Positions 8,361 to 17,781 are shown, numbered from the stretch's first letter. The stretch: 34,162 bases of DNA from Streptomyces sp. SID5785 (GCF_009870065.1 NZ_WWIA01000687.1:1-34162); one strand, 5' to 3'. The notes: generated by a model not told the origin, from the sequence alone. Numbers and translations: made by a program.

Positions 8361-8375
8361 GCGTCACCGTGACGC
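8361..8375. promoter_or_regulatory. Perfect palindrome GCGTCACCGTGACGC upstream of permease
   Basis: This has 7-base arms around a single base, 260 bases before the permease start. The core is the same as the palindrome at 7264. It is a strong operator candidate with an unknown regulator. Confidence 0.45.
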
Positions 8376-8458
8376 TCCGTAATGCCGATGCGCGCGGCAT
8401 TTGCCCCCTTTTTCCAGTGTCCTGCGTCACACGCGCCTCGGCCGATCACTGTGAACGG

Positions 8459-8475
8459 CGTGATAAATCTTCACG
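8459..8475. promoter_or_regulatory. CGTGA-N7-TCACG dyad upstream of permease
   Basis: CGTGATAAATCTTCACG has matching 5-base ends. It is close to a CRP-type site (TGTGA-N6-TCACA), but the spacer is 7 bases rather than 6, so assignment to Crp is doubtful. Confidence 0.3.
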
Positions 8476-8634
8476 ACCACCCGGCGGGCGCCACCCCTGT
8501 CCGCCGGGGGCGCCCCGACCGGCCGACCGCCGGTAGGCAGAGCTCCATCCATCCAGGGGCACGTCCCCGAAGGATCGTCACAGTCGGTCCGAGCCTCGCA
8601 GGGCACGGGTCGGCATGGAGAAAGGCGCACCACC

Positions 8635-10077
8635 ATGACCTCAGTGCAGGTCGAGCAGCACGACAAAGACTCAGCCGGCAATGAGGCCGTGAGCCACACC
8701 GGTGAGAGCGAGGGCTACCAGCGGGGGCTCGGCTCCCGGCAGATCCAGATGATCGCCATCGGCGGCGCCATCGGCACGGGTCTCTTCCTCGGCGCGGGCA
8801 AGGGCATCTCGAAGGCCGGCCCCAGCCTGATCCTCGCGTACGCCATCGCGGGCCTGGTCATCTTCTGCATCATGCGGGCGCTCGGCGAGCTCCTCATGTA
8901 CCGCCCGGTCTCCGGCTCCTTCTCGGAGTACGCGCGCGAGTTCATCGGCCCCTTCGCGGGCTTCGTCACCGGCTGGACGTACTGGCTCTTCTGGGTCATC
9001 ACCGGCATGACCGAGGTCACCGCCGCCGCCACCTACATGACGTACTGGTGGGACATCCCCCAGTGGGTGTCCGCGCTGGTCTTCACCTTCATCCTGTACG
9101 GCGCCAACCTGATCTCCGTGAAGCTCTTCGGCGAGCTCGAGTTCTGGTTCTCCATGGTCAAGGTCACCGCCATCATCGGCATGATCCTGATCTGCGCCGG
9201 CATCCTCACCATCGGCTTCTCCGACGCCGGTGACACCGCGTCCGTCTCCCACCTGTGGAACCAGGGCGGCTTCTTCCCGCACGGCATCGGCAACACCCTC
9301 ATGACCCTCCAGATGGTCATGTTCGCCTTCCTCGCCGTCGAGCTGGTCGGTGTCACCGCCGGTGAGTCCAAGGACCCGAAGAAGGTCCTGCCGAAGGCCA
9401 TCAACACCGTGCCGTGGCGCATCGCCGTCTTCTACGTCGGCGCCCTGATCATGATCCTCTCGGTCGTGCCGTGGACGAACTTCGAGGCCGGCAAGAGCCC
9501 CTTCGTCGAGGCCTTCGACAAGATGGGCCTCGGCATCGGCGCGGGCATCGTGAACTTCGTGGTCCTCACCGCCGCCCTGTCCTCCTGCAACTCGGGCATG
9601 TACTCCACCGGCCGCATGCTGCGCGACCTCGCGCTCAACGGCCAGGGCCCCAAGGCCTTCACCAAGCTCACCCGCAACGGCCTGCCGCTGATCGGCACGA
9701 CCGTCTCCGCCGCGCTGATGATGGTCGGCGTCTGGATCAACTACCAGTGGCCCGGCGAGGCGTTCAACTACGTCGTCTCCTTCGCCACCATCTCCGGCAT
9801 GTGGGCCTGGATCGTCATCCTGATCTGCCAGATCCGCTACCGCATCAAGTCCGACCGCGGCGAGCTCCCCAGGTCGGAGTTCCGTGCCCCGGGCGGCATC
9901 TGGGTCAGCATCCTGTCGCTGGCCTTCATCGCGATGGTGATCGTGCTCATGGGCATCGACAAGGACGCCCGCGTCTCCCTGTACGCGGCTCCCGTCTGGG
10001 CCGTCCTGCTCGGCGTCTCCTACTTCGTCCTGCGGCAGCGCAACCCGCAGGGCGCGGCCTTCGCCAAGCGCGACTGA
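8635..10077 (+). CDS. APC-family amino-acid permease (AnsP/GabP/CycA type)
   Basis: The product is 480 residues with about 12 membrane helices and a polar ~30-residue N-terminal tail. The family signature begins the first helix: 'RQIQMIAIGGAIGTGLFLGAGKGISKAGPSLILAYAI', with the unwound Gly-rich segment that contacts the substrate amino group. Other conserved blocks are 'MRALGELLMYRPVSGSFSEYA', 'GWTYWLFWVITGMTE', 'FFPHGIGNTLMTLQMVMFAFLAVELVGVTAGES' and 'LSSCNSGMYSTGRMLRDLA'. It should import an amino acid with protons. The substrate cannot be set from sequence; asparagine, GABA or a small neutral amino acid are options. It is monocistronic, with a long regulated leader and a strong terminator. 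Confidence 0.9.
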   Translation: MTSVQVEQHDKDSAGNEAVSHTGESEGYQRGLGSRQIQMIAIGGAIGTGLFLGAGKGISKAGPSLILAYAIAGLVIFCIMRALGELLMYRPVSGSFSEYAREFIGPFAGFVTGWTYWLFWVITGMTEVTAAATYMTYWWDIPQWVSALVFTFILYGANLISVKLFGELEFWFSMVKVTAIIGMILICAGILTIGFSDAGDTASVSHLWNQGGFFPHGIGNTLMTLQMVMFAFLAVELVGVTAGESKDPKKVLPKAINTVPWRIAVFYVGALIMILSVVPWTNFEAGKSPFVEAFDKMGLGIGAGIVNFVVLTAALSSCNSGMYSTGRMLRDLALNGQGPKAFTKLTRNGLPLIGTTVSAALMMVGVWINYQWPGEAFNYVVSFATISGMWAWIVILICQIRYRIKSDRGELPRSEFRAPGGIWVSILSLAFIAMVIVLMGIDKDARVSLYAAPVWAVLLGVSYFVLRQRNPQGAAFAKRD

Positions 10078-10095
10078 CCTGCACCGTCTCACCCA

Positions 10096-10136
10096 GCGGG
10101 CCCCTGCGTACCGGAATCCGGTACGCAGGGGCCCGC
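10096..10136 (+). terminator. Strong terminator of the permease gene
   Basis: GCGGGCCCCTGCGTACCGG and its exact complement form a 19-bp stem with a 3-base loop (AAT). It ends 5 bases before the -10 box of the next gene, so the two transcription units are packed tightly. Confidence 0.9.
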
Positions 10137-10141
10137 CTGCT

Positions 10142-10147
10142 TATCCT
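10142..10147 (+). promoter_or_regulatory. -10 box of leaderless JAMM peptidase gene
   Basis: TATCCT is followed by exactly 6 bases and then the ATG at 10154. This is the spacing of a leaderless transcript starting on the start codon. No ribosome binding site is present. Confidence 0.6.
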
Positions 10148-10153
10148 GGCCGC

Positions 10154-10570
10154 ATGCTGACGATTTCCCAGACCCTCCACGACCAGATCGTGGACCACGC
10201 GCGCGCGGACCACCCCGACGAGGCCTGCGGGGTCGTGGCCGGACCGGTCGGCGAGGGCCGGCCCGAGCGCTTCATCCCGATGCTCAACGCCGCCCGCTCG
10301 CCCACGTTCTACGAGTTCGACTCCGGTGACCTGCTCAAGCTCTACCGCGACATGGACGACCGCGACGAGGAGCCGGTGATCATCTACCACTCCCACACGG
10401 CGACCGAGGCCTACCCCTCCCGCACCGACATCACGTACGCCAACGAGCCGGGCGCCCACTACGTCCTCGTGTCGACCGCGGACACCGACGACGCGGGCCC
10501 CTTCCAGTTCCGCTCGTACCGCATCGTCGACGGCGAGGTCACCGAGGAAGAGGTCCAGGTCACGGCCTGA
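10154..10570 (+). CDS. mec: JAMM/MPN+ metallopeptidase (CysO-cysteine peptidase Mec type)
   Basis: The product is 138 residues. The JAMM zinc site is complete: Glu23 in 'HPDEACGVV', then His79-Ser-His81 with Ser89 and Asp92 in 'HSHTATEAYPSRTD' (HxH-x7-S-x2-D). In Mycobacterium tuberculosis the matching enzyme releases cysteine from the sulfur carrier CysO. Here the carrier and CysM genes follow within 600 bases, so the same role is very likely. The carrier ends in GGMR, so the enzyme may also trim its tail. The gene looks leaderless, and the carrier and CysM genes behind it have their own leader and promoter. Confidence 0.9.
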   Translation: MLTISQTLHDQIVDHARADHPDEACGVVAGPVGEGRPERFIPMLNAARSPTFYEFDSGDLLKLYRDMDDRDEEPVIIYHSHTATEAYPSRTDITYANEPGAHYVLVSTADTDDAGPFQFRSYRIVDGEVTEEEVQVTA

Positions 10571-10613
10571 GCCCCGACCCGGTCTCGGTCCGCGGACGAT
10601 TTACGACCGCATG

Positions 10614-10623
10614 GTGAGATCAC
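10614..10623. promoter_or_regulatory. GTGA-N2-TCAC dyad near the cysteine leader promoter
   Basis: GTGAGATCAC lies about 27 bases upstream of the -10 box of the leader-peptide transcript, just 5' of the -35 region. It is a weak operator candidate. Confidence 0.25.
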
Positions 10624-10649
10624 ATTCCGGGGGGCCGGGCGGGAATCGA

Positions 10650-10655
10650 TACGAT
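10650..10655 (+). promoter_or_regulatory. -10 box of the cysteine leader-peptide transcript
   Basis: TACGAT is followed by 6 bases and the ATG of the small leader ORF at 10662. The spacing implies a leaderless leader peptide, translated from the first base of the mRNA. Confidence 0.6.
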
Positions 10656-10657
10656 GA

Positions 10658-12121
<1,464 letters not shown>

Positions 12122-12143
12122 ACCCGGTCCCGTCGCGGTCCAC

Positions 12144-12195
12144 GGGTGCGCGCGTGCGCGGGGGCGCGACCAGCCCCCCGCGCACGCGCGCACCC
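12144..12195. terminator. Terminator between cysM and the PemK-like gene
   Basis: A perfect 21-bp stem (5' arm at 12144-12164, 3' arm at 12175-12195) with a 10-base loop separates two convergent genes and should work in both directions. Confidence 0.85.
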
Positions 12196-12210
12196 GGCGA
12201 CGGACCGACG

Positions 12211-12648
12211 TCACCAGCCCAGATGCCGGACCTGGTCCCAGACCGCCGGGTCCACCAGCCCCGCCCGGCGCCGGAACGCCCCGACCCCGACCTCGCGCAG
12301 CTCGTCCGTCTCCAGGAAGCTCGCCCGCCCCTGCGCGTCCCCGACCGAACCGGGCGGCAACGCGATCACCCCGGGCCGCTCGTCGTGGTACTTGCTGGTG
12401 ATCTTCGCGACCAGCGCCTCGTCCCCGCGCACCCCGAGCACCAGGCAGGGCCGGTCCTTGCCGCCCGGCCCGTCCTCGTAGGGCACCCGCGCCCACCAGA
12501 TCTCCCCGGGCTGCGGCCCCCCGGCGCGCCGCCCGCGCGGCACCCGGGACCGGCGCCGGGTGGCGCCCCGGCCCCAGCCGTCGACCAGCGTCGCGACGAG
12601 CGCGAGCAGCACGACGGCGGCGAGCGCGAGCCACCATGACGTGTCCAT
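12211..12648 (-). CDS. Membrane-anchored PemK/MazF-like protein
   Basis: The product is 145 residues from the ATG at 12648. Residues 5-24 form one hydrophobic helix ('WLALAAVVLLALVATLV'), then a basic linker 'RGATRRRSRVPRGRR'. The C-terminal domain starts 'PQPGEIWWARVPYEDGPGGKDRPCLVLGVRGDEALVAKITSK', which has the GEIWW strand, the RPxLVL strand and the ITSK turn of the PemK/MazF fold. Classic MazF toxins are about 110 soluble residues with an antitoxin gene alongside. Here there is no antitoxin gene and the domain is tethered to the membrane on the cytosolic side. It may not act as a toxin. Confidence 0.75.
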   Translation of the reverse strand: MDTSWWLALAAVVLLALVATLVDGWGRGATRRRSRVPRGRRAGGPQPGEIWWARVPYEDGPGGKDRPCLVLGVRGDEALVAKITSKYHDERPGVIALPPGSVGDAQGRASFLETDELREVGVGAFRRRAGLVDPAVWDQVRHLGW

Positions 12649-12841
12649 AGCGCAGACGGTACCGGTGGGACGCCGGGGGCGCCCCACCGGGCGCGAGCCC
12701 CCCGAACCGGTGACAGCACAGGTGAGTTCCCCCACAACGGCCCGGGACCGAGGAGCCACTCGACCTTTTGCGCCTTACGCTCGACGGACCTCTTTGACTC
12801 CACCCCGCATTCCGACCGCCAGCGCGGAGGTTCCGGCTCTC

Positions 12842-13594
12842 ATGAAGCTCACCGTCGTCGGCTGCTCGGGGTCGTTCCCTTCCGCGGAATCGGCCTGCTC
12901 GAGCTACCTCGTCGAGGCCGACGGCTTCCGGCTGCTCCTCGACATGGGCAATGGCGCCCTGGGCGAGTTGCAGCGTCACATCGGTCTGTACGACCTCGAC
13001 GCGATCTTCCTCAGCCATCTGCACGCGGACCACTGCATCGACATGTGCGCGTACTTCGTCGTCCGCTACTACCGCCACGACGGCGGCCGCTGCGACCCGA
13101 TCCCCGTCTACGGGCCCGAGGGCACCGAGCAGCGGCTGACCACGGCGCACGCGGACACCCCGTCGGCCTCGGCGTTCAGCGAGGTCTTCGACTTCCAGAC
13201 GGTGAAGCCGGGCTCGTACCGGATCGGCCCGTTCTCGGTGCGGACGGAGAAGGTCTGCCACCCCGTCGAGTCGTACGCGATCCGCGTCGAGCACGACGGC
13301 CGCTCGCTCACCTACTCGGGCGACACCGGCCCGTGCGAGGCCCTCGACGAACTGGCGGCGGGCAGCGACCTGTTCCTGTGCGAGGCCGCCTTCACGCACG
13401 GCAAGGAGAACATCCCGGCGCTGCATCTCAACGGCCGCGAGGCGGGCGAGGCGGCGCGCCGCGCGGACGTCGGCAAGCTGGTCCTCACGCACATCCCGCC
13501 GTGGACCGACCCGCAGGTCAACCTGGCGGACGCGCGGGACGTGTACGCGGGCCCGGTCGAGCTGGCGGCGCCGGGGCGGACGTACGAGATCTGA
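12842..13594 (+). CDS. Metallo-beta-lactamase-fold hydrolase (RNase Z-like)
   Basis: The product is 250 residues from the ATG at 12842, with GGAGG about 12 bases upstream. The metal motif is 'SHLHADH' with His59, His61, Asp63 and His64. Further ligands are expected in 'KVCHPVESYAI', 'TYSGDTGPC' and 'LTHIPPW'. The N-terminus 'MKLTVVGCSGSFPSAESACSSYLVE' is like the RNase Z/phosphodiesterase branch of the fold. The substrate may be a phosphodiester, such as a nucleic acid or cyclic nucleotide, but this cannot be fixed from sequence. It is divergent from the PemK-like gene and converges on nagE2 across a 46-base perfect palindrome. Confidence 0.85.
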   Translation: MKLTVVGCSGSFPSAESACSSYLVEADGFRLLLDMGNGALGELQRHIGLYDLDAIFLSHLHADHCIDMCAYFVVRYYRHDGGRCDPIPVYGPEGTEQRLTTAHADTPSASAFSEVFDFQTVKPGSYRIGPFSVRTEKVCHPVESYAIRVEHDGRSLTYSGDTGPCEALDELAAGSDLFLCEAAFTHGKENIPALHLNGREAGEAARRADVGKLVLTHIPPWTDPQVNLADARDVYAGPVELAAPGRTYEI

Positions 13595-13616
13595 CGCGGC
13601 CCGCCCCCACCGCGGA

Positions 13617-13662
13617 CATGGGAAGGGCCCCGCAGCCGTACGGCTGCGGGGCCCTTCCCATG
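13617..13662. terminator. 46-base perfect palindrome, bidirectional terminator
   Basis: Two 23-base arms (5' arm begins CATGGGAAGGGCCCCGCAGC) are exact complements with no spacer, between the convergent hydrolase and nagE2 genes. It can form a long hairpin on either transcript or a cruciform in DNA. Confidence 0.85.
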
Positions 13663-13675
13663 GGCGGGGCGAGGA

Positions 13676-14938
13676 TCACGCCTTGGTGATGTCCTCGACC
13701 TCCTCCTCGGGCTCGCGGCCCGGGGTGGTGAGGTTGAACTTGGTGATCGCGAAGCGGAAGAGCACGTAGTAGACCGCGGCGAAGACCAGACCGATCGGGA
13801 TGATCAGCCACGGCTTGGTGGCCAGGTTCCAGTTCAGCGCGTAGTCGATGAAGCCCGCGGAGAACGTGAAGCCCGCGTGGACGCCGAGCGCCCAGGTGAT
13901 CGCCATCGAGAGGGCCGTGAGCACCGCGTGGATCGCGTACAGGACCGGCGCGATGAACATGAACGAGAACTCGACCGGCTCGGTCACACCGGTGACGAAC
14001 GAGGTCAGGGCCAGCGAGACCATCATGCCCATCACGGCCTTGCGGCGCTCGGGGCGGGCGGAGTGCGCGATGGCGAGCGCGGCGGCCGGCAGACCGAACA
14101 TCATGATCGGGAAGAAGCCCGACATGAACTGTCCGGCGCTCGGGTCACCGGCGAAGAAGCGGTTCAGGTCGCCGTGCACGACGGCGCCGGTGGCGTCGGT
14201 GAAGTCACCCAGCTGGAACCAGGAGACGGTGTTCACGAACTGGTGCATGCCGACCGGGATGAGCGCGCGGTTGATCAGGCCGAACAGACCGGCACCGCCG
14301 GCGCCGAGACCCGTCATCCACTCGCCGAAGTTCGAGATGCCGTCACCGATGGGCTCCCAGACCAGGCCGAAGAAGACGCCCATGATGACGCCGACGAAGG
14401 CCATGATGATCGGGACGAGACGGCGGCCGTTGAAGAAGCCGAGCCAGTCGACGAGCTTCTTGCGGTGGAACCGCTGCCACAGCACCGCGGCCAGCAGGCC
14501 CATGATGATGCCGCCGAGGACACCCGGGTTGTTGTACGTCGCCGCGACGTCGACACCCTTGTTCTGGGTGGTGTTGACGATGGCGTCGGTGACCGGGAAC
14601 GCCTTCAGCACGTTGCTGTAGACCAGGAAGCCGACCAGGGCGGCGAGGGCGGTCGAGCCGTCGGCCTTCTTGGCGAAGCCGATGGCCACGCCTATGCAGA
14701 AGAGCATCGGCAGGTTGTCGAAAACGGCGCTGCCCGCGGTCGCGAAGACGGCGGCGACCTTGTGCCAGCCGAGACCGTCGTCGCCGAACACATCGGGCTG
14801 TCCGAGGCGGAGCAGGATGCCCGCGGCCGGAAGGACGGCGATCGGCAGCTGCAGGCTGCGGCCGACCTTCTGCAGGCCCTGGAACAGGCCGGAGCCCCGC
14901 TTCTTCGCGGGCGCCGCCGTGGCGGTGGCCGTACTCAT
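13676..14938 (-). CDS. nagE2: PTS N-acetylglucosamine transporter subunit IIC (NagE2)
   Basis: The product is 420 residues from the ATG at 14938, preceded by GGAGGAA. It is a stand-alone IIC domain of the glucose/GlcNAc family with about 10 membrane helices. Conserved blocks are 'LQLPIAVLPAAGILLRLGQPDVFG', 'NLPMLFCIGVAIGFAKKADGSTALAALVGF', 'FFNGRRLVPIIMAF' and the sugar-binding loop 'GVTEPVEFSFMFIAP'. It has no IIB domain, so it needs the IIB protein encoded at 16730. In S. coelicolor NagE2 is the GlcNAc transporter and is repressed by DasR. Two dre-like sites lie 108-141 bases upstream. Which paralog is NagE2 rests on recalled gene order. Confidence 0.9.
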   Translation of the reverse strand: MSTATATAAPAKKRGSGLFQGLQKVGRSLQLPIAVLPAAGILLRLGQPDVFGDDGLGWHKVAAVFATAGSAVFDNLPMLFCIGVAIGFAKKADGSTALAALVGFLVYSNVLKAFPVTDAIVNTTQNKGVDVAATYNNPGVLGGIIMGLLAAVLWQRFHRKKLVDWLGFFNGRRLVPIIMAFVGVIMGVFFGLVWEPIGDGISNFGEWMTGLGAGGAGLFGLINRALIPVGMHQFVNTVSWFQLGDFTDATGAVVHGDLNRFFAGDPSAGQFMSGFFPIMMFGLPAAALAIAHSARPERRKAVMGMMVSLALTSFVTGVTEPVEFSFMFIAPVLYAIHAVLTALSMAITWALGVHAGFTFSAGFIDYALNWNLATKPWLIIPIGLVFAAVYYVLFRFAITKFNLTTPGREPEEEVEDITKA

Positions 14939-15045
14939 TGCTTCCTCCAAGATGGCAAGTCGCCGCCCTGGACAGGGAGTTGCAGAGGTGACGGCGGCGT
15001 CTCGACGGTGCGGTGAGGTGCGGAGAGCCGTCGGGGGACCGCGCT

Positions 15046-15061
15046 CCTGGTCTACACCACT
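15046..15061. promoter_or_regulatory. DasR-type site dre upstream of nagE2 (distal)
   Basis: CCTGGTCTACACCACT differs at two positions from the DasR consensus as I recall it (ACTGGTCTAGACCACT). It lies one base from a second, stronger site. Confidence 0.75.
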
Positions 15062-15062
15062 C

Positions 15063-15078
15063 ACTGGTGTAGACCAGT
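15063..15078. promoter_or_regulatory. DasR-type site dre upstream of nagE2 (strong)
   Basis: ACTGGTGTAGACCAGT is a near-perfect palindrome matching the dre consensus. It is identical to the site at 16582-16597. DasR releases such sites when it binds glucosamine-6-phosphate. Confidence 0.88.
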
Positions 15079-15170
15079 TTTAACACGTGAGTTCCGTGTA
15101 AGGAACCCGCGAACGAGGCCGTTACTTCTTCGTGAGGTCGCGGGCGTCCGCGGACCCCTCGCGGGCATGC

Positions 15171-15207
15171 CGAAGGGCCCCCGGACCACAGGTCCGGGGG
15201 CCCTTCG
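15171..15207 (-). terminator. Terminator of nagE1
   Basis: A perfect 17-bp stem with a 3-base loop (arm CGAAGGGCCCCCGGACC) follows the nagE1 stop codon by 38 bases. It separates nagE1 from the nagE2 promoter region. Confidence 0.88.
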
Positions 15208-15245
15208 CGAGCGGGTCGAAAGGGGGCGCGCTCACGCCCTCGCGG

Positions 15246-16529
15246 TCACGCCTTGGTGGTGTCCTCGACCTCGTCCTCGGGCTCCCGCCCCGGCGTCTTC
15301 AGGTCGAATTTCGTGATTGCGAACCGGAACACCGCGTAGTACACGACGGCGAAGCACAGCCCGATCGGGATGATCATCCATGGCTTGGTCGCGAGGCTCC
15401 AGTTGATGACGTAGTCGATGAGACCCGCGGAGAAACTGAAGCCGTCCTTGACGCCGAGCCCCCACGTCACCGCCATCGAGACGCCGGTGAGCACCGCGTG
15501 CACCGCGTACAGGGCGGGCGCGATGAAGACGAAGGAGTACTCGATCGGCTCGGTGATGCCCGTGACGAACGAGGTCGCCGCGAGCGAGACCATCATGCCG
15601 CCGACCGCCTTGCGCCGCTCCGGCCGCGCGCAGTGGTACATCGCGAGGCAGGCCGCGGGCAGGGCGAACATCATGATCGGGAAGAAGCCCGTCTGGTAGA
15701 TGCCCGCGTGCGGGTCACCGCTCAGGAACATGTTGATGTCGCCGTGCACCGTCGTGCCGTCCGGCTTGGTGTACGAGCCGAACTGGAACCACAGCGGGAC
15801 GTTCAGGAACTGGTGCAGGCCGATGACCAGCAGCGCACGGTTCGCGACACCGAAGATGCCGGAGCCGATGGCCCCCAGGTCCTGGAGCCAGTTGGAGAAG
15901 CTCTCCAGGCCGTCGCCGATCGGCGGCCAGACCCACAGGCAGATGACGGCGACCACGATGCCGATGAAGGCCATGATGATCGGGACGAGCCGGCGGCCGT
16001 TGAAGAAGCCGAGCCAGGAGACCAGCTTCGTGCGGTGGAAGCGCACCCAGAAGAACGAGGCGAGCAGGCCCATCACGATGCCGCCGAACACGCCGGGATT
16101 CTGGTACGTGAACGCTGCCACGGTGCCGTCCGCCGCCTGGCAGCCGGTCGCCACCGCCTTCGCGCCGCTCGCGCAGTCCACCGGAAACTGGTGCAGCACG
16201 CTGCGGTAGACGAGGAAGCCGGCCACCGCGGCGAGCGCGGTCGAGCCGTCCGCCTTCTTGGCCATGCCGATCGCGACACCGATGCAGAAGAGCAGCGGCA
16301 GACCGAGGTCGGAGTCGAGCAGCGCACCACCCGCACCTGCAAACACCTTCGCGACGTCGGTCCAGCCGAGACCGTCGTCGCCGAAGACGTCGGGCTGTCC
16401 CAGACGGTTGACGATGCCGGCGGCGGGGAGCACGGCGATGGGCAGCTGGAGGCTGCGCCCCATCTTCTGCAGGCCCTGGAAGAAGGTGCTCCAGGGGCTC
16501 GGGCGAGCTACGGCGGCGTCAGAGCTCAT
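15246..16529 (-). CDS. nagE1: PTS N-acetylglucosamine-family subunit IIC (NagE1 paralog)
   Basis: The product is 427 residues from the ATG at 16529, preceded by GGGAGGA. It is closely similar to the adjacent nagE2 product across the whole IIC domain ('LQLPIAVLPAAGIVNRLGQP', 'GFFNGRRLVPIIMAF', 'GITEPIEYSFVFIAP'). The main difference is a longer loop after the first helices, 'VDCASGAKAVATGCQAADG', which carries two cysteines absent from nagE2. It shares the IIB protein encoded divergently. In S. coelicolor the matching copy (NagE1) has, as I recall, no clear transport role, so this could be a back-up or have another substrate. A dre site lies 53 bases upstream. Confidence 0.88.
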   Translation of the reverse strand: MSSDAAVARPSPWSTFFQGLQKMGRSLQLPIAVLPAAGIVNRLGQPDVFGDDGLGWTDVAKVFAGAGGALLDSDLGLPLLFCIGVAIGMAKKADGSTALAAVAGFLVYRSVLHQFPVDCASGAKAVATGCQAADGTVAAFTYQNPGVFGGIVMGLLASFFWVRFHRTKLVSWLGFFNGRRLVPIIMAFIGIVVAVICLWVWPPIGDGLESFSNWLQDLGAIGSGIFGVANRALLVIGLHQFLNVPLWFQFGSYTKPDGTTVHGDINMFLSGDPHAGIYQTGFFPIMMFALPAACLAMYHCARPERRKAVGGMMVSLAATSFVTGITEPIEYSFVFIAPALYAVHAVLTGVSMAVTWGLGVKDGFSFSAGLIDYVINWSLATKPWMIIPIGLCFAVVYYAVFRFAITKFDLKTPGREPEDEVEDTTKA

Positions 16530-16581
16530 GGGCGTCCTCCCGGAACAAGCCACGTCTGGCGGGCGTTGGATAGTGTGAGTA

Positions 16582-16597
16582 ACTGGTGTAGACCAGT
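16582..16597. promoter_or_regulatory. DasR-type site dre between nagE1 and the IIB gene
   Basis: ACTGGTGTAGACCAGT is identical to the strong site of nagE2. It lies in the divergent promoter region and could repress both nagE1 and the IIB gene. Confidence 0.88.
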
Positions 16598-16729
16598 TGC
16601 GGGACGGGTCGATTCACGTGCTCGTCATCCTTCGTCACGGGTGGCGCTACCGCTCGTGAAGTTGAGCCAACCGTGGGTTACCGTGACAAAGCGGCCCAGA
16701 GGCGGGCCCGGAGAAACAGGGAGAACGAA

Positions 16730-16963
16730 ATGGCCACCAAGGCTGAGAAGATCGTCGCCGGGCTCGGCGGCCTCGACAACATCGAAGAGGTCGAGGGCTG
16801 CATCACCCGCCTGCGGACCGAGGTCATCGACCCCTCCAAGGTCGACGAAGCCGCCCTGAAGGCCGCCGGCGCCCACGGCGTCGTCAAGATGGGCACCGCC
16901 ATCCAGGTCGTCATCGGCACCGACGCCGACCCGATCGCCGCCGACATCGAAGACATGATGTGA
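16730..16963 (+). CDS. nagF: PTS glucose/GlcNAc-type subunit IIB
   Basis: The product is 77 residues from the ATG at 16730, with GGGAG about 7 bases upstream. The phosphorylated cysteine is Cys24 in 'NIEEVEGCITRLRTEV', the active-site motif of this IIB family. The rest ('AGAHGVVKMGTAIQVVIGTDADPIAADIEDMM') matches the compact alpha/beta IIB fold. IIB takes the phosphate from IIA and gives it to the sugar bound in IIC. It is encoded separately and divergent to nagE1, which is the known Streptomyces arrangement. A terminator follows. Confidence 0.93.
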   Translation: MATKAEKIVAGLGGLDNIEEVEGCITRLRTEVIDPSKVDEAALKAAGAHGVVKMGTAIQVVIGTDADPIAADIEDMM

Positions 16964-16983
16964 CCGGCTGACCCCGGCCACCC

Positions 16984-17020
16984 GAAGGCCCCGCCCCCGT
17001 CCACCGGGAGCGGGGCCTTC
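16984..17020 (+). terminator. Terminator of the IIB gene
   Basis: GAAGGCCCCGC pairs with GCGGGGCCTTC across a 15-base loop, 20 bases after the stop codon. Confidence 0.8.
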
Positions 17021-17033
17021 GCCGTGCCCGGGA

Positions 17034-17039
17034 TACGCT
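17034..17039 (+). promoter_or_regulatory. -10 box of leaderless rph
   Basis: TACGCT, then 7 bases, then the rph ATG at 17047. There is no ribosome binding site, which fits a leaderless transcript. Confidence 0.6.
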
Positions 17040-17046
17040 CACCCCT

Positions 17047-17781
<735 letters not shown>

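Larger units (their letters stand above)
8277..8634. other. Long regulatory region upstream of amino-acid permease
   Basis: This 358-base gap has no convincing gene. It contains the palindromes at 8361-8375 and 8459-8475, a shorter TCACTGTGA at 8446-8454, and an AT-richer patch around 8456-8475. The concentration of dyads suggests regulated expression of the permease. Confidence 0.5.

Noticed and set aside
8341-8400. GlnR box upstream of the permease
   Set aside because: Partial matches to gTnAc-n6-GaAAc occur (ATAAC-n6-GTCAC), but the second half-site lacks the A-rich core, so the palindrome is a better description.
8459-8475. Crp binding site
   Set aside because: The dyad CGTGA-N7-TCACG has a 7-base spacer; Crp sites have 6.
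12211-12648. A complete toxin-antitoxin module
   Set aside because: No small antitoxin gene flanks the PemK-like gene; neighbours are cysM and a metallo-hydrolase.
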